Assembly (NCBI GenBank): GCA_008477525.1
Contig: SPDT01000010.1
Span: forward strand, 2,170,001 to 2,234,000
Direction of reading: 5' to 3'
DNA length: 64,000 nt
From: Hypomyces perniciosus
Taxonomy: Eukaryota > Ascomycota > Sordariomycetes > Hypocreales > Hypocreaceae
Positions 41,937-53,822 of this stretch are shown here, piece by piece; the first letter of the stretch is position 1; the number at the start of each line of letters is the position of its first letter. The notes under the pieces are model-generated. The model did no database searches. It was given only the letters and a program-made list of their open reading frames with translations, and was not told where the DNA came from. A program made the position numbers and the translations under genes.

Positions 41937-43308
41937 TCCTATATAATTGAATAAATATTTATAATAATAGGTTAATATTAATATATATAGTATTTATCGA
42001 TTTCTTTTAAAAGCATTTTTATTATAATGCCTGGTATTTAAAATAAATATAAAAGCTTTATATTAAATATACTAAGGTAAACTATTACTTAAGTATAGCT
42101 GACCTCCTAATATACAAAGTGCAGATAAAGAGGGAAGAAAGGAAGGAAGGAAGGAAAAGGACGATATACTATTTATATGTATCACCTCCTAGAGTTAACC
42201 TTAAATATACCTTTACCTTATCCCACCAAGCACTTACATGTATACTTTTATTGGCTATACAAGGTTTTGAAGCTATACTAAAAATTAATTTAAGCTACTA
42301 TTAGAGCCGTAAAGAGGATATCCAAGGGTCGGCTTAGGCGCCGAGAATTGCAGACCAACTCTATATTTATCGGAATTTACAGTCATATAGTCAGCAGGAA
42401 CAGTCACGATAATAAGGAAGTACAGTACCTAAATTCCACGTTAATTCGCCCTGTTTTTTCTATTCCCCTACTCCTTCCTCCTCCTATTTATCAGTAACAT
42501 AAGGCCGTATATGCTATACCACAAATTAACCTAAATAGCGAGGCTGTATCCCAGTGCCAAGACCATATGTCAACCTCAACACTTCGATCGTTCAACCCTC
42601 TCTTTTGTTATTTCTCTACTCCGTATCCCGTGAGGGATTTACTCGCGGCTCGTTACTGGGTCGCCTATAAATCGACGGGGGCTAGCCCCTAGGGCTGACC
42701 TTGGTCACCTAACACACTACTCGTACGCGGGATTCTCGCGCCTCCTCGATCCGCTGACGGGAGTGGAGATAGAAGACTAGGCTCTTTGAGGCGATAAAAT
42801 GCTATATAGGAAGGGCTTACTCCGTATATGTAGTCCGTATATTAGTGATACTGTAGCTAGACCTAGCATAGCACGTCCTTTTGCCCTACTGGGATTGGTG
42901 GCTCTATTGCCATAGGACGTTGATAGCACATCATTATCATCATCATCATCATCATGCCAAGACCATATTAACCGGTGATATTATCCGACAACATTTATTT
43001 CCCCAACTACGGAGTAACTTATATACCTATTCTATATATATATATGTGTAAAGTGAGAAAATGAAAGTCTGTTCGACCAACGTCCTTCATTGTTGATAGT
43101 TTCCCGGCCAGCCAATTTATAGTGCCTGAAGAACGCGTCGGGTTTTTTTAGCTTCTCCTCGGGTTCCATATCGCAATTTCCAACGTTTCACCATTGACGG
43201 AGTTTTCCTCCACATTATCCAACAATGACCACATCACCCCAATACTGTCCTCGTTTCTCAACAGCGGTTCCAGCCATTCATGAGCAGATTCAGGTGATGG
43301 ACAAATGA
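41937..43308. other. Transition from RIP DNA to a small non-RIP island
   Basis: Composition normalises from about 42310. A GGAA-rich purine run lies at 42128-42160, and an (ATC)6 microsatellite at about 42931-42956. TACTCCGTA-type motifs are at about 42620, 42820 and 43010. The frames at 42119-42304 and 43148-43336 show no protein features. 43140-43308 is the 3' flank of the secreted-protein gene. Confidence 0.5.
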
Positions 43309-43980
43309 TCAGGAATCGGAACACTTGCTGCCGCACCCATAGGCGAGGGACGAAGTCGGTGTCCGCTGCTCAAAATTTTTCATCCAAGCGGTGTAGTCCT
43401 TGCCTTTGTCGTGGCATCGCCGTCGCGCGTATCCTTTCTGCGTGAGCCACTGCTGCTGAGCCCAGATAACATGACATCCACCGTCATTCCAGCCACAGGC
43501 TGTGGTTTCTGACGCAGAGCTGCATTCTGATACCGAATACCCCGCTTTGATGGCAAAATTGAACGATAACTTCTTCACATTGTCATCAGGGGTCGCCTCA
43601 GTGTCACCAGGCGGCGGCTTCCCTCCTGAACCTGAACCCCCACTAATGTCTCCACCGATCTTAAACGTACGGCAGTTCGAAGTTTCTGTCATCTTGGTAA
43701 CCATGCATAAGCTGGTGCCAGTGCATTGGACTTTCTCTGAGGCCTGATACCAGTTGCCGTAGGCAGTGCCCTGCCCCACTACGAACCAGTCCGTCCAGCA
43801 CTTTACCCCAGAGGCATAACGGTGGCCGTTAGTGGACGTAAGATACGTCCCCTCGCCATCAACGTATCGCCTGGCAATTGTACTGTTAGCCTCGGCAGGG
43901 TTAGCCTCGGCGGTAGGATAGGCGCTTGCGATGGATAGCCAGGTCACAAAAAGCCCAGAGAGGACTTTCTGGATTGCCAT
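43309..43980 (-). CDS. Secreted Cys-rich protein, 223 aa, unknown family
   Basis: The signal peptide MAIQKVLSGLFVTWLSIASA should be cleaved after residue 20. A short pro-like segment follows to a dibasic site (R37-R38), possibly a Kex2 site. The rest forms two modules joined by a Gly/Ser/Pro linker (113-128). The first (39-112) has cysteines 61, 86, 92 and 103. The second (137-221) has cysteines 153, 162, 169, 189, 216 and 220, with the pattern CGWNDGGCHVIWAQQQW and a basic GYARRRC. Ten cysteines suggest five disulfides. There is no intron. A TATAAAAA box lies about 175 bp upstream. I do not know the family; the second module resembles uncharacterised secreted proteins of ascomycetes. A lone secreted gene between RIP blocks is a typical setting for an effector, but function is inference only. 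Confidence 0.8.
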   Translation of the reverse strand: MAIQKVLSGLFVTWLSIASAYPTAEANPAEANSTIARRYVDGEGTYLTSTNGHRYASGVKCWTDWFVVGQGTAYGNWYQASEKVQCTGTSLCMVTKMTETSNCRTFKIGGDISGGSGSGGKPPPGDTEATPDDNVKKLSFNFAIKAGYSVSECSSASETTACGWNDGGCHVIWAQQQWLTQKGYARRRCHDKGKDYTAWMKNFEQRTPTSSLAYGCGSKCSDS

Positions 43981-44150
43981 TTTAAAGAGAGTAGTGGAGT
44001 GTAGTGATGCAAATTCAAGGCAATTTTATTGAGCTGGGAAGGGAATAGTTGCGAAAGAGAGAACCAGCAAAGAAAGGGCACTCCGAGCCAATGGAATAAG
44101 AAGGAGTGGATAATGGAATTTCATAGAAGAGAAATGAGAGACTCTTACTG

Positions 44151-44158
44151 TTTTTATA
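44151..44158 (-). promoter_or_regulatory. TATA box of the 223-aa secreted protein gene
   Basis: TATAAAAA on the minus strand, about 175 bp before the ATG at 43980. Confidence 0.45.
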
Positions 44159-44449
44159 GGTCTTGTTATCCTAGTTTAAGCTGGTAATATATGCAACTTA
44201 GAATCGATAGGTTGCATTTAATAGTACGAGTACTAAAAGGAACTAGATCGATTATTAATAGAATAAGTACGTGGTACTCCGTACGGAATACACTATACTA
44301 TATCAAGCAGTTCATAAAATAATTACCCACTAATAAGTTAGTTTTAGTCTAGCAAGACGCCCGGTTAACCTGGAACAAAATAAACTTTCCCTTACTTAAT
44401 GTTAAGCATAAGTAATCTATTATAATATTGAATTCGGTATATCATGACC

Positions 44450-45560
44450 CGACCTTGTTTCAGAAGACCGAATAATAGGGGTCAGACAAATCGGGCGAAG
44501 GGAGCGGCGACCCTAAATAACTAGAATATTAAAGAGATAGACTTAAGCTAGTAGGTAGGTGCTGTAGTTGGATTCTATTAATCCCTGAGGTTTCTCTGCC
44601 TTAGGGCCAGGCTACTATTATATACAATTGTCTAGGTCTTCTAGACTTCCCGGACCTTCCGGATCTCCGGACTAACTGGTCCTGACACCTTGCAGGTTAT
44701 AATAGGCCACGTCCTGCATACAGTCTATACCCTGAATTTTCTATACTTGACTACCTGGACCCACTTATTGTAGCGGTATATACCTCTTTAACAGTTAGCA
44801 ACCAGTTACCCCTCTATATCATGTAACACAATTATATATTTGTTTACCTAAATAAAGAGATAGATACTATATACTATTTAGAGTGCTATATTAGAAATGC
44901 CTTATATAATACTATATAACTATTTATTAAAGTTAATGTATTTAATAATACTAAAAGATTTACTGTCGTTAAAGCTATATTAGGTAATTATATCCACTAT
45001 TAAAGTAACTTTCTAGTACTTTATTTAATACTATTCTTGCTATTACTTTTTATATACTAGCAAAGTTGCCTTTATCCCTGTTAAAATCCCACTATCATTT
45101 CTTATTAGTTAATAATCCCTACTATACCCCCACTATAAGTACACGCTAGTTAATAATACAGGGGGTAGAGTGTATATAACTTACAATGGGTCCACGATAA
45201 CTAAATATAGTTACAAGACCAAGGGTTAATAGGAAAGGAGTTCTAGCCAATAAGTACTCTGTATAACCATCGGCCTTATTACGATATAAAGAGCGATTAT
45301 TGCGACAAGTTAAAGTTGTTATAATTCAGGAATTTCCTTTATATATAAGACTAGATAAATTACGATCATATAGTATAGTTATTTAGATAGTCGTTAAGCA
45401 AACAGTATTCGCCTAAACCTACTAGTTCTATAGAATCATACCAATAACAACTACTTAGTATTCTCCTTGACCTCTCTGCTAACATAAACCCTGCAAGCCT
45501 TGGTTTAATTGTTAGGAATCAGCCCGGATTATTATACAGTATATATATATATATCTATTA
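44450..45560 (+). mobile_element. Copia relic: LTR-like sequence plus conserved leader
   Basis: The segment at about 45445-45535 (TTGACCTCTCTGCTAACATA, then AACCC, a TTGG-TT motif, and GAATCAGCCCGGAT) is homologous to 8440-8530 read on the minus strand, where it lies about 80 bp inside the 5' LTR of a Copia element. The preceding AT-rich 44.5-45.4 kb could be the LTR of this plus-strand copy, but no second LTR was found. The small frame at 45509-45712 after it is not a credible gene. Confidence 0.55.
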
Positions 45561-45699
45561 TCACAATTATTTCAGCCACTTTTATAGCTTTAAATGCAGT
45601 ACTGCACTTAATATATTATAATATATATCCTACTATCTATTTACTATCCCAAGAGTATGATGGCTATTCGCTGATTATCCGGAAGCAAGCCCTTAAGAC

Positions 45700-47340
45700 A
45701 TCATTTTTTTAAAAAAAGCACAATAAAGGACCACCCAAAAGAAAGCCTGGTGCGTATTCCATTTGCTTATTTCAGTTCCAGAAAAGCAGACAGGACCCAA
45801 GGTAGGATACACGGATATAGTAGCAGAGGTTGACAGTGATGCTTCTGATTGTTAGCCACAGGCCCTAGAAACTTTGTCGGATGAGTATTGTAGTGAAGGC
45901 AAGTTGTACGTGAATGAAGAGTTTTGGTTCGATGGAAGGGATTAGCAAGCCGGGTCGCCTACAAAGCGGCCAGACTCATGATTACCGGCGGTTCTGTATA
46001 CATGGAGCCTAACCGCGATATTAACCATGACTCTGATCGTGCTGGTAACTGGGGTTCGCTGCGAGTTCAGACAGGCGGGTCGGCCTGCGCCTGTTGCAGA
46101 CGGTAATACTTACCAGACATTCATAGTGAGAGATTAGGATTGTTGCGAAATAATACATGACTGCCAGATAGGAATACATCATTATTATCATAGAGGCGTC
46201 ATTATTTATCAGAAGAGTATCACAAGTCGCTTTGTCGTAAACGATGTTCCGGGTATATGAGCCTCATTTGCGCATGGGAATTTGCCGGCCCAAGTGCAGT
46301 GACTTGCTACCTGAGATTAACGTGGCGACAAGCACCATATCATTGCACAGTATCTTGGTAGCGGCCGAAGACTCTCCTACATCTCGGCTCTAGTGTGCCG
46401 ACACGCAGGCATATTCGCGATCAGTCTGGGGTGGAGCGTCCTTAGAGTATGGTAGTAAAGAAACAGGTGACCTATACTATATTATGTACGTTCCATAATA
46501 TTAAAGAATTCATGACAACATTCTGACAGCTTCTCGAGAAATATTAACGCCAGCTGGCCGCACTACAACAGCTCAGGGCACAAAGAGTTCAAAGGATAAA
46601 GGGGCTCAAAGGAGGAACAAAGGACAAACGAAAAAAAGGGTCTAGAGACGAGCTCGGGCCGAGCCGCGACGCTGCCAGTTAACTAACAACCTAAACGGCA
46701 AGTCTCCCATTTGGACTAAGTTTGCGGACGAATGGAAGCCAACTCAAGAGGGATTCCGGTGCGACTGCGCATCGAATACGCCGCGCAAAACGCGCCAAGA
46801 TTTCCTTCACATATACCCTAGGGTAGTACGCTTCGAATGAAGAGTTACTTCTGACTGCAACGTCGATGAACACCACACCTAACGAGAGCTCAAAATATAA
46901 CGGGTCATTAATGGTACACAAAAAGCCAGGACTAGATCGATGCACCTAATATAACTCTTCTATGAACCCTTCCCGACATTGGAGGGGATATTGACTTGAA
47001 CTTCAGCAAACTGAAAGCTGATGTTATTCCGCACCCCGATGTAAATGCCCGCAAGAACTCTGGGGGAAGGCTATACAATCAAGCTCAGCTGTAAGGTCGG
47101 AAGGATACTGATTGAAGTAATCAAGTCAATTATCATGGACTTCAGAGATCAATGCGACCATTATCCCCTTTTATATTCGCTGCTAGTCTATTTCCTGATC
47201 CTTTCTAGTTGGGTATCTCTCTACTCCTTCACTCTTTCGATTATTCCCTCTACGTCTATAACACTGTTGTCCGCTTAGCAACGGAATATAGCGATAGTCA
47301 ATACTCATTTTGTGAAGGAGGGATATATTTGGCTTTATCT
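45700..47340. other. Moderate-GC stretch without a recognisable gene
   Basis: This is 1.6 kb of normal composition between RIP blocks. At 45870-46110 decayed coding DNA is suspected (an open stretch with ARLMITGGSVYMEPNRDI), but I cannot name a family. The frames at 46691-46945 and 47045-47278 lack features. No RNA gene was found. Confidence 0.45.
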
Positions 47341-48506
47341 CTCTAGAATAAGTTTTCCCCTATCTCTTTAAGTCTTTTCCCCTTATAACGCGTTATCGTT
47401 TACTAATTGCTAACGATTTAAGTTAAGGCAAATAATATAATAGCGATACTTGCAATTGAAGGTATAAGGATAAAAAATACAGTAAAGCTATAGCTAATAG
47501 CCTAAAGAGTATTACTTAAAATTAATTTATTTGTTGTTAAACTAATTTATATTAGTATAAAAACAATAATGATATGATTAAGTATTATAATAAGTATAGT
47601 AAAGTTATTATAGATTAGGTTTTTATAAATAGTATAGTTAAAGACTTTAAAATATTATTTAAAAAGATAACCTTTTAATTAATATACTTTATTTAAATAG
47701 TTTAAATAAAGTTTACTATATTAATACTTTAAATTAATAGTTATATAATAATAATAGTTTAAGATTTTATTAAATGAAGTCTTTTAGTATTTTTAAGTTA
47801 ATTTCTTTAATCAAAGGCTTTTTTTATATATAATATAAAAGTTACTTTAATATATAATAAAGGTATAATATAAAGATAAAAATCTTTAAATATAATATTT
47901 AGATTTATAATATTAAGGACTATTATTATTTAAAATTTAAAGTTTTAAAAATACTAGGTTTAATAAATAGTTTAATAAAGGTTTAAAATAAATTACTCTA
48001 AGTCTTTAAATTAAATACAACTTTAAGTTTTTATAATAATAATATTTTATAATAATAAAAGTTAATAATATAATAGGTAAAGAAATATAAGTTAACTATA
48101 AGTTTATAGTTAATTTTAAAGAATATTAATTTTTATTATAAAAAGTTTTTATTTAACAAGTTTTTTTAAAATTTTAAGAAAAAATAAAATATTATTAACT
48201 TTAAAGAAAATAATAATAAATAAAATAACTATAAAGTATATTATATTTTATTTTTATTTATAGTTATTATATTACTTTAAGTAAATATTTAAATAATAAA
48301 AGTAATAATTTCTTTATATTTATTGTAATAATTAAATATTATAATATATAAAGTAAAGTATTTTAAATACTTATATTTTATTAAAGGTAACTAATATACC
48401 TAATACGCTTATACTTTTTTTACTAGTTTACTTAAAAAAAGTTAATTATTTATTTAAGCAGCTATTAAATTAAAACGGCATACAAGTATAAAGATATATA
48501 AATAAA

Positions 48507-48780
48507 CCTAGTTTAATATATAACTAACCTTTTTCCTCTTTTAATATATAACTTTACCTGTAGGAATATAGCTGCTAAAGTATATAAAGGCAACTATTAA
48601 TTGCTTTTAGCTGCTGGTATTATAATTAAATAATCTGCAGTATCTTCTAGCCCCTATATTACTTAATTACTGCATTATAGTTTTATTAAGAGCGCAGTTC
48701 CCGCGTTTAATACTAACCATTATATATAGGTATATATATATATATATATATTTTAAAGTGCCAATTCCCCTTTAATAACA
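48507..48780 (+). mobile_element. LTR family 2, copy Y (RIP-mutated)
   Basis: Homologous over its length to 6783-7055: shared blocks CCTAGTTTAATA, GTATATAAAGG, GCAGTATCTT, TAGCCCCTATATTACT, GTTCCCGCG and AGTGCCAATTCCCC. It ends TAATAACA. The left limit is uncertain, and the hairpin array of copy X is not recognisable here. Confidence 0.75.
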
Positions 48781-51252
48781 TATTCTTTTATTAAAAGTAA
48801 GAAAATACTGTAAAAATAAAAGAGTAAAATATATATAAATATAAAATATATTTAACCTTTAAATACTTTATATAATATAAATAAATAAATCTTTACTAGA
48901 TTTATTATATTAATAGGTTAAACCTATATATATTAATAGCTTAAAATACATATTAAAATATTAATTATAATATAATATTTTTACTTTATTATGTAAAGTT
49001 TAATTATATAAGTAAAATTTAATATTTTTTAACTATAACCTTTTATAAAGCTGTATGACTTTTGTATTAATTATAATATAATAATAATATTTACTTTAAT
49101 TTACTTTATAGTTAAATTTAATAAAATAAATTATAATTTTAATCATAAAGTTAATATTTTGATATATAATAGGTAAATAAAAGAGAATTATAAATAAAAA
49201 GGGAAAGGAAAGGAAAGGAAAGGATATACTTTTATATATATTATATTTTCTTTTTAAAAAACTCTATAAAACATTAATATTACTAAGAATTATATATATT
49301 TAATAGATCTAATAATTAAAAATAATAAACTAAAGTTAAGTTTAAAAATAACATAAAAATAAACTTTTAAATAAAAGTTTTTAAAGTAAATAATTAAAAA
49401 TTAAAACTTTAAATTATAAATTAAAATATAAATTAAAGGTTTAAATATAGTTTTATTATTAAGCTTTAAAAATAATTTCATAATAAGTAGAAATATATTA
49501 TTAAATATTAATAAAAATATACTATTTAAATTTTTTAAATTAATATTACTTTTAAAAATAATTAATTAATTCTTTTTAATTAAATTTAAAAAAAGCTTAT
49601 ATATAATAATTCTTTTTAAAAGAAATCTTAAATATACTAAAAGACTTAAATAATATTATTAAAGGGTTCCATAATTTAATTTCATAATATTAAAATATTA
49701 ATATAATACTTGATATTAATTTTAAGTAATAATATAAAATAATTAAATTATTTTAAAAAGTATTATAAGTTTTTAATAATTTATATATATTAAATAAATA
49801 TTTCTTTTAAATAATAATAAAAATAAAAATATTATTATTATTTTAATAACTTTTAATTTATAGTAATTGAATTAATATTATTTATTCAAGTGTTAAATTT
49901 AATTTAGAAATTAAAAAAAATTAATATTTATTTATTATATTTTTACAAAATAATTTAATATTATTATAAAAAATTTATTATTTATTGAAAAGTTTTAATT
50001 TATTAATAAAAGTATAATTAATAAAGCTTTAAATTATTTTATTTAATTAATTATAAGTAATATTCTAAAATATATTATTAATATTTTATTATAAATATTT
50101 TTAATAATATATTTATAATTATTAACTTTTTATAATAAAAGAAATATAGATTTCAATATTAATTAAAATAAAAAGAAACTATATTAAAATTAATATAAAA
50201 GATATATATTATAAATAATAAATAATGAAAAATATTTTCATAAAATGAAATAATATATAATTTATAAATATAATAAAATAATAGAAACATAAACATATAA
50301 TAACTTTATATTAAATATATAAAAAACTATTATTTATATTTATAATTTATAATTCATTATAAAAAAAAACTTTTATTAAAATTATTATTTTAAGTATTTA
50401 ATTAAAGCTTTTAAATACATTGTTTTAATACACATTTATAAAATAAAATAATTATATTATAATAAAATATTGTATTATTTCAAGTAATATATAATTTTAT
50501 TAAGATATATTAATTTTCAATATTGTTTTTTAAATTATATTTATTAATATTAAAAAGTTTATAATAAAAACATTTAAATCTTATAAATAAAATATATTTA
50601 ATAATTATTTTTTATATAATTTATATAATATCTTTTATTTAAAATAATAAATAAACCTCTTTTATAATATATTTAAAACTATAAAATTAAAATATTATTA
50701 AAAAGACTTTTTTATATTAATAAAATAAATTATAAAAAATGAAAAAATAATTAAGTAATTATGTTAAGAAATCAATTATTTATAAATTATAAATATAATA
50801 TATAACTCTTTTTAATTATAAAATTTAAAAATAATATTTATATTTATTAAAATTCTTAAAGATTATATTATATTATTATTAAAAGTTAATATTTATTATT
50901 ATTATTTATTTAAAGAACATTAAATATTTTTAATTATAAAAATATATATGTTTAATATTATAATTATATTAAATAACCTTTATACTATTATATATATATA
51001 TATAATCATTATCTATTATTATTAAATATTAATTATATTTTTTTAACTTTTATAATAGATTTATTATATTTTAATATTATATTAATTATAGTTTTTATAC
51101 TTTTTGAATTATATTAATATAATATATTGTAATAATATTTTTATATATTCAATTAATTAAAATAAATATTTAAAACAGACTTTCAAAATACTAATTAAGT
51201 AATACTATTTATATAAATAAAAATTACTATTTATATAAATAGCAATTTTTAT

Positions 51253-51522
51253 TATAATAAGTATAGTTTATTATAGTAGTTAATAGTAATATATTATAAA
51301 ATTATTTATTTAAAGTTATAGAGTAAAAAAGTAAAAGGGGGAGCTATTTAACTATATATATATTTATTTATAAGGTAGTAGTATATATATATATATAGGC
51401 CTGGGGATTATATATAATACTTAATAAATATATATATAGTAGTAAATTTAGGAAATATAGGTAATTATAATACTAGGCTTAATATTAGTAAAGTCTTTGT
51501 TAATTAAGTTTAACCTATAATA
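51253..51522 (-). repeat. 3' LTR of the outer element
   Basis: 270 bp, matched by 62907-63178. Next to the polypurine tract. Confidence 0.82.
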
Positions 51523-53650
51523 TTACCCCCCTATTAAGTTAATTGCCCTTTATATTTCCTTTTTATAAATATCTATTCCTTAAAAGGTTTATTTACAGTT
51601 TTAATAAGCTTATATTTAGCGATATAGGCATTTAAGGCAGCTATATTTTTTAAAAAGTTAATAAACTTTTAAGTTAGCTTTTTATATCCCTTTTATTATA
51701 TAAATACTTTATAAAATAAATTATAGATTTACTTCTTTATCTTTATATTAAAGATCTCTTTAACCTTTTATTTATCTTTACCCTTTATATATATAAAAGG
51801 TAATTAAAAGTTAGTATTTTATTACTTGACTAAAAGGGTATTAACTATTTATTATAATAAATTAATATAAAAGTATAGATATCTTCCTTTTAATATATTT
51901 AATTTAACTATATAAAAATTAAATACTTTTACTATTTAATATTTTTAATAAAAAGTATTTAATCCTTTATTAAAATAAAGGATTTATAATTATTAAAGTA
52001 AAGCTATATTTTATTTTTAACTTTAAACCCTTTAATAAATCCCTTGTATTTATTAGCTCTATCTTTATATTATTATTATATTATTATTAAATTAACTTAT
52101 ATAAACAAAGTAATATATTTAAATTATTAAAGTACTTTTTTTATTCAGTGTCTATCTACATTTATAGTCTTTTACTTTATAGTTTAACTGTTATATAAAG
52201 GGAAAGCTTTAATATAATAGCTATATTTAAAGAAAAAAGGCTCAATTGCATTATAGAGTTTATGTAGTTATTTAATACCAATTAAATAGCTAAACGTTAA
52301 TTTTTCAATCTTTTTAATTATACTTAATATATATTTATAAATATATTAAAATCTTTTAATTTATTTATTTTAAGTTATTATTAATTTTTAGGTAATAAAT
52401 AATATTAAACTATTACTTTATTTAGTTTATTAATATAATTCTTTTTAAAATTTATTAATAAAACCTTTTATTATTTATAATAAACTTAAATATATTATAA
52501 AATTAATAATAGTATTAAAGGAAATATTATATATAAGCCATTACTTTCATACTCTTTATAACTTTTAATATAATAGCTTTAATAAATTAATTTATTATTA
52601 TTTATAAATATTAAATATTAAAAGGGTTAATCAAAAGGAGCTTAATAATAAAATCTATTATTAAATTATATTAAATATATAAAGGGATTAATAAATGTTT
52701 AAAGAGGCTAGGTTAATAAAATGTTTAAAATATAATTATAAAAATACTATCCTACTTCAAGTAATTAACTATTATTATATTATACTTAACTTATATACTA
52801 TATATATATAATATAATCTTTACTTTATTTATTTTTATTAAAATTTAAATTTAATTGTAAAAGGTAAAATAAAATTAATTATTAATTATATATTCTATAA
52901 TTTAAACTTTTAATTAAAGATAAAAAAGGAAACTATATTTTTTTAACTTTACTATTATATATACCTTTTAATACTTAAAGTTAACTTATATTATTTAATT
53001 TTAAAGTTATTATAGTTTTAAATTATTATTAAATATTTATATTTAAAGAATTAAAGTATTAATAACCTTTAATTAATAAATTATATTGAAATTTATATAA
53101 CGCAATTATATATAATAGCTTTACTTTTATTTATTATCCTTATTTTTTAATTAATTTTATGTTTAATAATTAAAAGTATTAAAAATAACTGCTTTATTAC
53201 TAGGCTAATATTATATAGTTATATTATATTATAAAAAGAATTTAGTTTAATAAGTATACTTTTTTAAAATCTTTTAATATATTATAAAGTATTATAGGTT
53301 TTTATAGTTTAAAATTATAATAAAAAAACTATAGCTTTATAGCTTAACCTTTTACTTTTTTAAGCAGTAAATAGTAACTAGTATCTCTTTATTATAAATT
53401 AAATAATTATATTTAATTAAACTTAATCTTTATAAATAATATATAATAATATAGTATTTTATTTATATATTCCTTTATAATAGTATACCTTTAAATATAT
53501 ATTTAACATAGTTAATATTAATAAATATATTTTTACTTAAACTTTATATTTAAAGTATTAAAGCTATATAAAAGCTATACTTTAATTCTTTAAAAGTAGT
53601 GTTTTTATTATTTTCTTATTTAAAAAATACTTTTTTTTGTTGAATAGATA

Positions 53651-53822
53651 TATTACAGTACAGAAAGGCAGGTTAGGGCAAATATCGTTATTATGCTATA
53701 GAGAGCGAGAAAGCCCTGAAGCTCTATAGAAAGCTATAGCTAGGAATGTGTTAGGGCCTAGTTATATAACCAGGGCTTATATAACAGGGCGTCAATATCG
53801 CGTTACAGTTAATACTATAATA
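53651..53822 (-). repeat. 3' LTR of the nested Gypsy element
   Basis: 172 bp; retains GAAAGCCCTGAAGC and other GC patches. Paired with 60180-60351. Confidence 0.9.
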
